This document shows, one piece after another, positions 1-7,357 of a stretch of DNA of 16,454 bases. Positions within the stretch are counted from its first letter, which is position 1. Each line of letters opens with the position of its first letter. A program made the translations under genes and the position numbers. Under the pieces are notes generated by a model. The model saw only the letters and a program-made list of their open reading frames with translations. It ran no database searches and had not been told where the DNA came from. The stretch is from Lachnoclostridium sp. UBA7122. Its GTDB lineage: Bacteria; Bacillota; Clostridia; Lachnospirales; Lachnospiraceae. Location of the stretch: contig DKXQ01000131.1 of the NCBI GenBank assembly GCA_002493085.1, positions 1 to 16,454 on the forward strand, read 5' to 3'.

Positions 1-63
1 GATTTGATGCACCACTGCGTGCTTTATTTAAGCGCAAGCGGCTGCCGGGTGGAAAAATTTTGA
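1..63 (+). CDS. possible C-terminal tail of an unidentified gene entering from the left
   Basis: Frame 1 on the plus strand stays open for 20 codons from the window edge and stops with TGA at 61-63; the end reads SASGCRVEKF. The first 60 bases are about 48% G+C, richer than most of the window. The tail is too short to assign a family, and a chance open frame of this length is quite possible. It lies just outside the inverted repeat at 68-98. Confidence 0.2.
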   Translation, partial: DLMHHCVLYLSASGCRVEKF

Positions 64-67
64 AACC

Positions 68-98
68 GCCAGAGCCATATATTCTAAAACCGCCAATT
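68..98 (+). repeat. left copy of inverted repeat flanking the bla/PBP block
   Basis: The 13 bases at 68-80 (GCCAGAGCCATAT) recur exactly as the reverse complement at 9601-9613. Read inwards, 25 of 31 positions agree between 68-98 and the complement of 9613-9583. The repeat begins outside blaR1 and runs across its stop codon (84-86). Its mate ends just upstream of the PBP operon promoter, so the pair encloses the complete gene block. Confidence 0.6.
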
Positions 99-1865
99 TA
101 TATTATTTAATATATCCAGTGTAATACGGGCAGCAGTTTTTCCATCAGCATTGTTATCTGACTGTATATTTGTGGCAAAGAAAAATGTATTGTCTGGTGT
201 TTCTGCAAAACCTATAAACCAGCCATTTGTATTCTTGCCATTTATATTTCCAGTTCCTGTTTTTCCATAAAATGATACATCGCCAGAAGATGAAATAAAC
301 ATTGAAGATTTTACAGCCTGTACATTTTCTTCGTTAAAGCCAGCTTCATTGGTATACATATACTTTAACAGATTTACCTGTTCAACAGGTGAAATCTTTA
401 ATGAAGATTCCAGCCAGTATCCATCCAGCCCGCCTGACAAGTCTTCATTGCCATAATGTATCTTATGGAAAAATTGCTGCATATGGGTAAAACCACTCTT
501 TTTATCCAGCAGTTTAAAGTACCAGTTGACAGAATTCTGCATGGCAGTTTTTAGCGAATGGTCTTTGTTCCACGCATTAACAGAGTGTTGTGTGCCATCC
601 CATGCAATAGTGTTGTCTGCTGGTGTGATAATCCCATTTTCAAGGGCACATAATGCACTGTAAATCTTATAAGTGGAATTTGGTGCAATGCGTTCTGTAC
701 AGCCTTTACGGTTATATATCTGCCAGGAATCCTGTTCTAAGCCATACAAGACAAAGCTTGCTTTATAATCTTTAAAAAATGTACTATAATCTGTATATAT
801 GGTATTATTTTTTTCAAATTTGTAACCACTGCCAGAGAAAGCATTGACAGACATATATGGAATACATCCTGTTGCCAGGACACATGCCAGAGTAAATACA
901 ATGACATTTTTAATTTTTTTCCGAAGTGTCATACATTGGTAAGAGGCTATATTTATAATTCTTCTTGTTATCTGTTTCTTTGTCCCGCCTATACTGGAGG
1001 CAAAATAAGAAGAAACTGACATCTTTTCCGCAAATGTGATTAATGTATTGCCATAATCCAAATATTCTGCTGGATTTAACTTGTTAAGCACTGCTGTATC
1101 ACAGGCAATTTCCCGGTCTGTGCAGATTTCTTTCTTTATATACCATATAATGGGATGAAACCAGTAAATAATCCCTGTAAGGCATATAATATAGTTCACA
1201 ATGGAATCTTTGCATTTGCAGTGGTGCAGTTCATGTAACAATATATAGCGTATCTCATCTGTATTGTGTTCTGATACAAGTCTGATGGGAACAATAACAC
1301 AAGGCCTTATTATCCCAAATGACACAGGGGATTGTAAAAATGCACTGCTCCTGAAACTGGTTTTTGTTTTAATTCCCGTAATATGCCTGCAATCTAAAAA
1401 AACCTGTTTTACCTGTTTATTTTGTACTGGCATTGAAGAATAGTACAATTTCATGATTTTCAAACCTGTGTACAGTGTTATGGCAGCAGCACAAATCATG
1501 CCTGTAATCCAGATAGCTGTAAGCATTGTGGATATAAATGATGTGCTTCTTTCTACAGAAATATAAAAATCGTCCATAATACTTGCCGTACCAGAATGTA
1601 GTGCAGAAGTTTTGCCAGAAAGTGCAGTTAGTAATGTATTTTTATTGCATGGCAGTAAAGAAAGTAACCATGGCTTTATTTGTCCTGTTATGCTGCTTAT
1701 ATTCTGGAGTGGAAGAAATGGCATCCAGAAAGCAGACAGGACTGGAAGCCATATATAGTACTGCATGCCTGGTGAAATATGTCTGGCCAGCAGCTTTTTT
1801 ATTAAAATTATGCAGAAAGCCAGCAAAGCAACAACAACACTGGAAACTAAAAATTGTATAGACAT
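84..1865 (-). CDS. blaR1: BlaR1/MecR1-family beta-lactam sensor-transducer, M56 metalloprotease
   Basis: This 593-aa protein has the full BlaR1 layout. The N-terminal half is a multi-span membrane M56 metalloprotease, with hydrophobic segments near residues 5-22, 36-53, 113-135 and 225-243. Its zinc motif is HELHH (211-215), with a likely third ligand Glu252 in REIACD. A last membrane span near 318-338 leads to an extracellular class D-like penicillin-sensor domain. That domain has the acylation motif STYK (Ser397, Lys400), SVN (445-447), YGN (471-473) and KTGT (535-538), followed by WFIGF. In the family, beta-lactam acylates the sensor serine, the protease is activated and the BlaI repressor is lost. 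It follows blaI with one base between stop and start, so the two are co-transcribed. An AAGGAAG ribosome site precedes the ATG. No lesion is visible and length matches the family. Confidence 0.93.
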   Translation of the reverse strand: MSIQFLVSSVVVALLAFCIILIKKLLARHISPGMQYYIWLPVLSAFWMPFLPLQNISSITGQIKPWLLSLLPCNKNTLLTALSGKTSALHSGTASIMDDFYISVERSTSFISTMLTAIWITGMICAAAITLYTGLKIMKLYYSSMPVQNKQVKQVFLDCRHITGIKTKTSFRSSAFLQSPVSFGIIRPCVIVPIRLVSEHNTDEIRYILLHELHHCKCKDSIVNYIICLTGIIYWFHPIIWYIKKEICTDREIACDTAVLNKLNPAEYLDYGNTLITFAEKMSVSSYFASSIGGTKKQITRRIINIASYQCMTLRKKIKNVIVFTLACVLATGCIPYMSVNAFSGSGYKFEKNNTIYTDYSTFFKDYKASFVLYGLEQDSWQIYNRKGCTERIAPNSTYKIYSALCALENGIITPADNTIAWDGTQHSVNAWNKDHSLKTAMQNSVNWYFKLLDKKSGFTHMQQFFHKIHYGNEDLSGGLDGYWLESSLKISPVEQVNLLKYMYTNEAGFNEENVQAVKSSMFISSSGDVSFYGKTGTGNINGKNTNGWFIGFAETPDNTFFFATNIQSDNNADGKTAARITLDILNNINWRF

Positions 1866-1866
1866 A

Positions 1867-2253
1867 TTAATCTTCCTTTCTGTCTGAAGCTTCGTTTAAT
1901 ATATTCCGTAATTCTGCAATTTCATTATTAGATAAAACGTCGTGTTTTAAGTAGCTGTTTAACATAGTAGCAATATTGCCATCAAAATAGCGTTTTAAAA
2001 AAGAGCTGCTCTGGTGTTCAAGATATTCTTCCTCCTTTACAAGAGGGGTATAGACAAAAACACGGCTGTTTTTTTCATAAGACAGCGCCCCCTTATTTAC
2101 AAGGCGTTTTATCAGCGTCTGTACAGTTTTAGGACTCCATTCAGTAGTTTGTGTCAGTATACCAGTGATTTCATTTGTATTAATTGGTGCATTTTTCCAC
2201 ACAATCTTCATGACTTCGTATTCTGCTTCTGAAATCTGAGGTAAATTCTTCAT
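1867..2253 (-). CDS. blaI: BlaI/MecI-family transcriptional repressor
   Basis: A 128-aa protein with the BlaI architecture: an N-terminal winged helix (about residues 5-72) whose recognition helix contains WSPKTVQTLIKRLVNKG (39-55), then a helical dimerisation tail. The family binds dyads of the form TACA-N2-TGTA and blocks transcription until BlaR1 signalling removes it. The tail contains MLNSYL where, from recalled homologues, staphylococcal BlaI/MecI carry the N-F cleavage site; here it would be Asn99-Ser100. An AAGGAG ribosome site lies 8 bases before the ATG. It is the first gene of the blaI-blaR1 operon and is divergent from the ECF sigma gene. Its likely targets are its own promoter and that of the PBP operon. 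Confidence 0.93.
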   Translation of the reverse strand: MKNLPQISEAEYEVMKIVWKNAPINTNEITGILTQTTEWSPKTVQTLIKRLVNKGALSYEKNSRVFVYTPLVKEEEYLEHQSSSFLKRYFDGNIATMLNSYLKHDVLSNNEIAELRNILNEASDRKED

Positions 2254-2271
2254 TAGCTTTTCTCCTTCGGC

Positions 2272-2290
2272 TTACATATTTAGTAATTAC
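2272..2290. promoter_or_regulatory. putative BlaI operator at the blaI start region
   Basis: TTAC-N7-GTAA spans 2272-2286, and the perfect 8-bp palindrome GTAATTAC overlaps it at 2283-2290. Together they sit right over the predicted blaI transcription start. The half-sites match those of the two dyads upstream of the PBP operon, but the 7-base spacer does not fit the usual 4-base spacing. This may be a degenerate autoregulatory site. Confidence 0.45.
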
Positions 2291-2319
2291 ATTATATATT
2301 TGCGTATTTTTTTTGTCAA
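2291..2319 (-). promoter_or_regulatory. consensus sigma-A promoter of blaI-blaR1
   Basis: On the minus strand a perfect TTGACA (2319-2314) is followed by a 17-base spacer and a perfect TATAAT (2296-2291). Transcription should start near 2284, inside the putative operator. A promoter this strong fits one that must be held down by a repressor. Confidence 0.85.
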
Positions 2320-2379
2320 TTAACCATGCTTTATACTTTTTTATTTTTTTTGACGGAAAACTGTCTTTTTGTGCAACTA

Positions 2380-2385
2380 TATAAT
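2380..2385 (+). promoter_or_regulatory. possible -10 element for the ECF sigma operon
   Basis: A TATAAT hexamer lies 56 bases upstream of the sigma gene ATG. No good -35 is at standard distance; TTGACG at 2350-2355 is 24 bases away, too far. The operon might instead use an ECF-type autoregulated promoter that I cannot identify with confidence. Confidence 0.3.
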
Positions 2386-2401
2386 ATAAGCGCTTATTAA
2401 T

Positions 2402-2423
2402 AAAGCAGACAATATTCTGCTTT
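2402..2423 (+). promoter_or_regulatory. leader hairpin just before the sigma gene ribosome site
   Basis: AAAGCAGA (2402-2409) pairs perfectly with TCTGCTTT (2416-2423) across a 6-base loop. The hairpin ends a few bases before the Shine-Dalgarno AAAGGAA (about 2426-2432). It could modulate initiation, but no function is demonstrated by sequence alone. Confidence 0.4.
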
Positions 2424-2440
2424 TGAAAGGAAATACAGAT

Positions 2441-3028
2441 ATGGAACAGACAGATAAAAGACTGGCTAAGCTGGTACGCACAGAACCAGACCGCGGGATT
2501 GCTGAGTGTATTGACAGATATGGAGGTGGTGTAAAAGCAATCTGCTGCAATATTTTAAGGGATGGTTACAGGGACTATGTTGATGATGCTATGATGGAAA
2601 GTTTTACAAGCCTGTGGCAATTTATACAGTCTGGTAAAAAAATCCATACCACATTAGAAGGCTGCCTGTATGGAATCGCACGGAAAAAGTCTCTTGAAAT
2701 ACTGCGCAGGAACAGCCGGCATGTGAGCAATGTAAGCATAGATGGCACAGAAGGAATCGAACAGGTGCTGGTAGCGGAAAATGCTGATGTCGAAGATATC
2801 TTTGCACGTAAACATAATGAAAAACTGTTACATGAAGTTGTTGCTGAAATGGAAGAACCAGACCATACAATATTTCTGCTGCGTTATTTTTATTTCTATA
2901 AAGTAAGGGAAGTGGCAGAACGGATGGGGCTGACAGAAGATTATGTTGAAAACAGGCTCAGGCGCGGCAGGCAGAAATTAAAAAAATCATTGGAGAAAAG
3001 GGGTATTCTGCATGAAAAAGAGAATTAA
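2441..3028 (+). CDS. ECF-type RNA polymerase sigma factor
   Basis: From the ATG at 2441 this gives 195 aa. Region 2 covers roughly residues 15-90 (core-binding and -10 recognition). Region 4 covers about 125-185, with a helix-turn-helix in the segment REVAERMGLTEDYVENRLRRG followed by a basic tail. A TTG codon at 2423 is open in the same frame, but that start would place the Shine-Dalgarno AAAGGAA inside the gene; the ATG sits about 8 bases after it and is preferred. The gene overlaps the downstream membrane protein by 17 bases, the usual sigma/anti-sigma arrangement. It is divergent from blaI, so it shares an intergenic region with the beta-lactam response. Its regulon is unknown. Confidence 0.88.
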   Translation: MEQTDKRLAKLVRTEPDRGIAECIDRYGGGVKAICCNILRDGYRDYVDDAMMESFTSLWQFIQSGKKIHTTLEGCLYGIARKKSLEILRRNSRHVSNVSIDGTEGIEQVLVAENADVEDIFARKHNEKLLHEVVAEMEEPDHTIFLLRYFYFYKVREVAERMGLTEDYVENRLRRGRQKLKKSLEKRGILHEKEN

Positions 3029-4463
3029 TGTAAATAAAAGTGAAAATACCAGCACAGAATTTTTTATACAGCCTGGGAAGGATGAAGTATACCACTTTGA
3101 TGAAAAGCTGGATAAATACGAAAAAGAACTTCTGACAGAAAATGTTCTCAGGCAGATAAAAATAGAAAGAGAGGATAATAATATGAGAAAAGGATGGAAA
3201 CGCTGCCAGATTGCAGCAGCATGTCTTGGAGCAATGCTGCTTGTGCCAGGCAGTGTATTTGCAACAGTTAAAATTTCAGAATACTTCCACAGCCAGGTAT
3301 CTGTGGAGGACTACCAGATGAAAGTGGACATACATAAAGAAAATATGCAGTCTGCTACAAAAGCGCCAGAAAAATATATTAAGATTTCCACAGATTTTGG
3401 CTCTGCATATAAGCTGGATAAAGAAGACACCGGAATGTATATCTTCAACCACAAAGACGGATTTGATGCAGGTAAAGATTTCTGGTATCAGGTAATCAAG
3501 GTAGACGGCAATAAAGATACTATTTATTCCACATATGACAATGAAGTTGTCAACAATCTGGAAATAAATGGACATAAAGCAGTTTACTTTAAAACTAATG
3601 AAACCGTTGGCACAGAGTATAGCGGAAAGTATGATACATGTTATGGGAAACACCTTCTTGTATTCTACGATGAATATGGATATATACTCCAGTTCAACAG
3701 TATGAATAAGTTAAAAAAAGCCAGCCTTATAAAACTGGCAGAAAGTGTATCTGTAACAGAATCAGCAAAAGATAAAGCTTCAGGTTATACCCTTTTAAGC
3801 ACATATATGAAAAATCCAATAAGTGCAAATATACAAAGTACTATTAAAGAAGATAAAAAGATAACTGTTCCTGTCCTGAACACCGGGAAAAAGCTGGAAC
3901 ATAACCAGTTTTCTATAAAAGTAGATAATGTAAAAATTATGAATTCAGTCAAAGACCTGGATATGTCTTCTTTTAAAACCAGTGATTATAGCGTATTATG
4001 GGATGAAAATGGAAAGTTAAAACCATATAAACGTGAAAACCTTAAAGCTGGCAATGGCAAGGATGAGCCAGAAAAGAAAGTTGTAAACCGGGAAGTTATT
4101 ACGCCTAGATTTGTGCATATAACAATGAGTGTTAAAAATAATGGTAAAGAAAAAGAAATTTTCTGTCTGCCTGATGTTGTATTTGCCAGCCAGAAGAATG
4201 GGGAATATTACTTAACTGATATTTATAATAATTCAAACAGGCCTGCAATAATTGAAGATGCATTTATTGACCATATGCCATGTTATTTTAAAGAAACAGC
4301 AGGCGGGAAATCATTCTGGATACAGTATTTAAAAGCGGGAGAAGAAAAAACATTTAATTTTGCATATCTGGCAGATGAAGACATGGCAGATAAGATGCTT
4401 TTAAGGATAGACGATGGGTCAGACTCAGATAAAAATATGAAATATATTGATATTTCACATTAA
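3012..4463 (+). CDS. predicted membrane anti-sigma factor / extracytoplasmic sensor
   Basis: A 483-aa single-span protein. Residues 1-60 form a charged cytoplasmic segment and residues 65-85 a membrane span (ACLGAMLLVPGSVFATVKIS). About 400 residues follow outside the cell. The first outer part (about 105-255) resembles DUF4179/DUF4367-type domains of clostridial anti-sigma proteins. The last part (about 285-480) looks beta-rich, with an Ig-like stretch around VTMSVKNNGKEKEIF-type sequence. Family names here are from memory and unverified. The gene overlaps the ECF sigma gene by 17 bases and has an AAGGGG ribosome site 8 bases before its ATG. The inferred role is to hold the sigma factor at the membrane until an envelope signal arrives. 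No proteolysis site or zinc-binding anti-sigma motif is recognisable. It could instead be a sigma-linked lipoprotein-like sensor of another type. Confidence 0.7.
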   Translation: MKKRINVNKSENTSTEFFIQPGKDEVYHFDEKLDKYEKELLTENVLRQIKIEREDNNMRKGWKRCQIAAACLGAMLLVPGSVFATVKISEYFHSQVSVEDYQMKVDIHKENMQSATKAPEKYIKISTDFGSAYKLDKEDTGMYIFNHKDGFDAGKDFWYQVIKVDGNKDTIYSTYDNEVVNNLEINGHKAVYFKTNETVGTEYSGKYDTCYGKHLLVFYDEYGYILQFNSMNKLKKASLIKLAESVSVTESAKDKASGYTLLSTYMKNPISANIQSTIKEDKKITVPVLNTGKKLEHNQFSIKVDNVKIMNSVKDLDMSSFKTSDYSVLWDENGKLKPYKRENLKAGNGKDEPEKKVVNREVITPRFVHITMSVKNNGKEKEIFCLPDVVFASQKNGEYYLTDIYNNSNRPAIIEDAFIDHMPCYFKETAGGKSFWIQYLKAGEEKTFNFAYLADEDMADKMLLRIDDGSDSDKNMKYIDISH

Positions 4464-4475
4464 AAATTTAACCTC

Positions 4476-4542
4476 ATCAAGTAAGCCCGCCACTTCTGTG
4501 CTGCAGAAATATAAGCGGTGGGCTTACTTGATTTTGTTTTTT
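4476..4542 (+). terminator. strong Rho-independent terminator after the sigma/anti-sigma operon
   Basis: The arms 4476-4495 and 4513-4532 pair at 18 of 20 positions (core GTAAGCCC / GGGCTTAC). The right arm runs into TTTTGTTTTTT. On the minus strand the stem lacks an immediate T run, so it should act mainly on plus-strand transcripts, though it also sits just past the convergent PBP2 gene stop and may serve both. Confidence 0.85.
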
Positions 4543-7357
4543 ACTGAACGCTGCGCAAAGAGTAATCCAGTATATCTTTTGCAGCCATAACAGCATTTGA
4601 TGAACCATATCCATTAGCTATTCTGACTGCTATTGAAATCTTTGGATTTTTTACTGGCGTATATCCAATAAACAGGGAATGTTCTGGTCTTGTTTTTGAT
4701 TCCTGGGCTGTACCTGTTTTTCCTGCTATGTTTATTTTCATTTCTTTTAAATACGTATTCTGCCTGGCAAATTGTTTCATACCGTTTCTAATAGTATTCC
4801 AGATATAGTCATTAAGTTTTGCCTGGCTTTTTATAACTGGCTTTTTCTCTTTAATCTTACCACTTTTATCAGATATTCCTTTTATAAGTGACAGTGAAAA
4901 AATTTTTCCATCTGTAGCAAGTGTATTAACATATCTTGCAAGCTGTACTGTCGTATAGTTATGAGTTCCCTGTCCGATTGCAGATGGTATTGAATATTTA
5001 TCTGTTACATGTGGCGGGCTTTCTGCAATTTCAATTCCTGATTTCTGGTTCAGTCCAAACAGTCCTGCATACTTTTGCAGACAGCTTAATGCACGTTTAT
5101 CCACAAAAGTGCCACTGTTGCCTGAGCCAAGCCTGTATGATATCTCACAAAGGTAATCGTTACAAGATGCCGCAAGCCCTGCTGCCGCATCTGGAAGCTT
5201 GCCATGCCCGGAATGGTTCCAGCACCTTAAAAATGGAGTTACTTTGTCAAATACACCATCACAAAATATGGAAGTGCCAGCCTGTATAACACCTTCATTT
5301 AACCCTGCTGCAATAGTTACTGGTTTTAGTGCTGAACCTGGTGCAGTAAGCTGTTGTGTTGCACGGTTGTAAAATGGAAGTGACAAATCATTATAAAGCT
5401 TAAAATAATATCCGCTATCCATTTTATTAGCCAGGCGGTTGTTATCATACCCCGGATATGTAACACAGGCAAGCAGTTTGCCACTGTCAGGCTCTACTAT
5501 TGCTGCAGAGGCAGAACACGGGTCCAGTGCGAGCTGTGCAGGTGCTATCTCTGATTGCGATATTTTTTTCTTTATAAATCTATATGGGTCTAAGTTCCCA
5601 TTAACTAATTTTTTATAATCTTTATCTCTTTTAGAAAGAATATCCTGTTCATATAATAACAGGCAAACGTCCTTTTCTGATATACTGTTATCAAGCAGCA
5701 GATAATAAAACAGTTTTTTTTCAAATTCCAAGTCACCATCCAGACCCACAGCCATAGCTTTGTACAGTGCGTCTGCCATCTCTGCTCCTGTCAGATATTG
5801 CTTATCTGTATGTACTTTTTCTGTATCAAACCATCCCCGCCTAAGACCATTTAAAATAAAATCTTTTGTACAGATAGTCCCTTCTGTCCACTTTTTATAT
5901 ACAGAATTTTCTTTATCAGCTTTTGCTTCATTATAAAATCCGGTTTCATTAATAATATAACTTATATATTGCTGTATTTCTTCTGGTAAATCCCTGTATA
6001 AAATACTCTTGCCTGTAAAAATATTTTTAAGTCTTTTTACAACTTGTTTTCTTTTATATTTTATTTTTTTAAAAATGCCATGTTCAAGCTTAGATGCATT
6101 TTCAGATTTAATGCTGGTTAAACTGATAATATTATTATTTACGAGTGCCTGGTATACATCATATATTGGGATACGGATATCACTTGCATCATTTAATTTT
6201 GTCTTGTCAAACTTTTTTACATTTACCAGGTTTTCTATTAAAATATCTGCCAGTTTCTTTTCCAGTATATTATATACTGCATTTTGCAGGCTTTTATCAA
6301 TACTTAGATAAACATCCCTTCCAGTCTTTGGTTCTTCTACTATATTATCATTTACAACTTTGCCTCCGCTATTTACTGTAATCTTCCTCCGGCCGTTTTT
6401 TCCACTTAGTACATCATTCATATAATATTCAATTCCAGTCCTGCCGGTATCTGTTTCCTGTACATAATACATGCCATCCTTTTTAGCTTCCTCTGACTCT
6501 TCTGCTGGAACTTTTCCAGTGTACCCAAGAATATGTGCAAATGCTTCACCACCTTTATATATCCGCACCAGCTCTTTCTCTATGTCTGTGCCCTGCAAAA
6601 TATCACTGTTTTCTTTTACATAAACCATCATTTTATAAGGAACATCTGCTGCAATAGTTACAGGTATATAACTGCGTTTTCTGTTTAAAGAAAGCATATA
6701 GCGGATTCCTACAATATTTAAAACCTGTTCTTTCGTATATTTCTCTGGCAGTCCATACTTGTATAATTCCTCTTTTGTATATTTTTCTTTGCCCTGTCCA
6801 TACAGGCAGTATCTGGAATTACCTGACAAATATTTAATACAATCTTGTGCATCTGCTTCTTTCTGCTCTTTAACCAGCTTACCAGGATCTGCTTGCCCGA
6901 AAATGTCAGCCTTAAACCGAAGCAGCGCTGTTCCATCTGTAGTATACTGGTATCTGCCATCTTCTTCTGTTATAATTTCAATTCCACTGTTAAATTTTAT
7001 ATTGTATTTTGCTCCTTCTGCCAGCAATTTATAAATAATGCTATTGAGCGCCAGATGCTTTTCCCTGTCTGTTTTATAACTGCCAGTGTCCGCTATTGTA
7101 ATATTGTAAGAATAGCGGTTTGTGGCTAAAATTTTTCCATTGCAGTCATATATATTCCCTCTTGCAGCATTCTGTGCTATTACTTTTATATCTGTCCTGT
7201 CCGTGCCTGTACCATACTCTTCTTGTATAATCTGAAGATTAAACTGGCGTACAACTAAAACAGCCATAAGGCAGCAGAATATAACTGCCAGTATTGATAT
7301 TCTTGATATTTTATAATGAACTTTCCATAGTGCAGAGGCTTCATTGTTAATCTGCAT
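4541..7357 (-). CDS. class B penicillin-binding protein, PBP2/MrdA type with long insertion
   Basis: A peptidoglycan D,D-transpeptidase anchored by one N-terminal membrane span (about residues 22-38 from the start used). Counting from the longer in-frame start at 7381, the dimerisation domain covers about 65-360. An extra lysine-rich segment (about 380-615) precedes the transpeptidase domain. Catalytic motifs are SALK (683-686), SCN (739-741) and KTGT (888-891). The 938-aa length is large for class B PBPs because of the insertion; similar inserts occur in clostridial PBP2. I chose ATG 7357 because GGAGGAA lies just upstream (7374-7368), while the ATG at 7381 has no ribosome site. It overlaps the MecA-type PBP gene by 11 bases, so the two are co-transcribed and probably under BlaI control. 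Ala follows the active serine where Thr is usual, possibly lowering beta-lactam affinity. Whether this is the cell's only PBP2 cannot be told here. Confidence 0.87.
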   Translation of the reverse strand: MQINNEASALWKVHYKISRISILAVIFCCLMAVLVVRQFNLQIIQEEYGTGTDRTDIKVIAQNAARGNIYDCNGKILATNRYSYNITIADTGSYKTDREKHLALNSIIYKLLAEGAKYNIKFNSGIEIITEEDGRYQYTTDGTALLRFKADIFGQADPGKLVKEQKEADAQDCIKYLSGNSRYCLYGQGKEKYTKEELYKYGLPEKYTKEQVLNIVGIRYMLSLNRKRSYIPVTIAADVPYKMMVYVKENSDILQGTDIEKELVRIYKGGEAFAHILGYTGKVPAEESEEAKKDGMYYVQETDTGRTGIEYYMNDVLSGKNGRRKITVNSGGKVVNDNIVEEPKTGRDVYLSIDKSLQNAVYNILEKKLADILIENLVNVKKFDKTKLNDASDIRIPIYDVYQALVNNNIISLTSIKSENASKLEHGIFKKIKYKRKQVVKRLKNIFTGKSILYRDLPEEIQQYISYIINETGFYNEAKADKENSVYKKWTEGTICTKDFILNGLRRGWFDTEKVHTDKQYLTGAEMADALYKAMAVGLDGDLEFEKKLFYYLLLDNSISEKDVCLLLYEQDILSKRDKDYKKLVNGNLDPYRFIKKKISQSEIAPAQLALDPCSASAAIVEPDSGKLLACVTYPGYDNNRLANKMDSGYYFKLYNDLSLPFYNRATQQLTAPGSALKPVTIAAGLNEGVIQAGTSIFCDGVFDKVTPFLRCWNHSGHGKLPDAAAGLAASCNDYLCEISYRLGSGNSGTFVDKRALSCLQKYAGLFGLNQKSGIEIAESPPHVTDKYSIPSAIGQGTHNYTTVQLARYVNTLATDGKIFSLSLIKGISDKSGKIKEKKPVIKSQAKLNDYIWNTIRNGMKQFARQNTYLKEMKINIAGKTGTAQESKTRPEHSLFIGYTPVKNPKISIAVRIANGYGSSNAVMAAKDILDYSLRSVQ

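Noticed and set aside
84..1865. BlaR1 sensor domain as a stand-alone class D beta-lactamase
   Set aside because: It is in frame with the membrane metalloprotease and preceded by a membrane span, so it is the receptor domain and not a separate enzyme.
2350..2385. TTGACG ... TATAAT as a full promoter for the sigma gene
   Set aside because: The spacer would be 24 bases, too long for sigma-A; only the -10 was kept at low confidence.
4936..7129. Several open plus-strand frames opposite the PBP genes
   Set aside because: They lie antisense to motif-bearing PBP genes and show no ribosome site or recognisable sequence.
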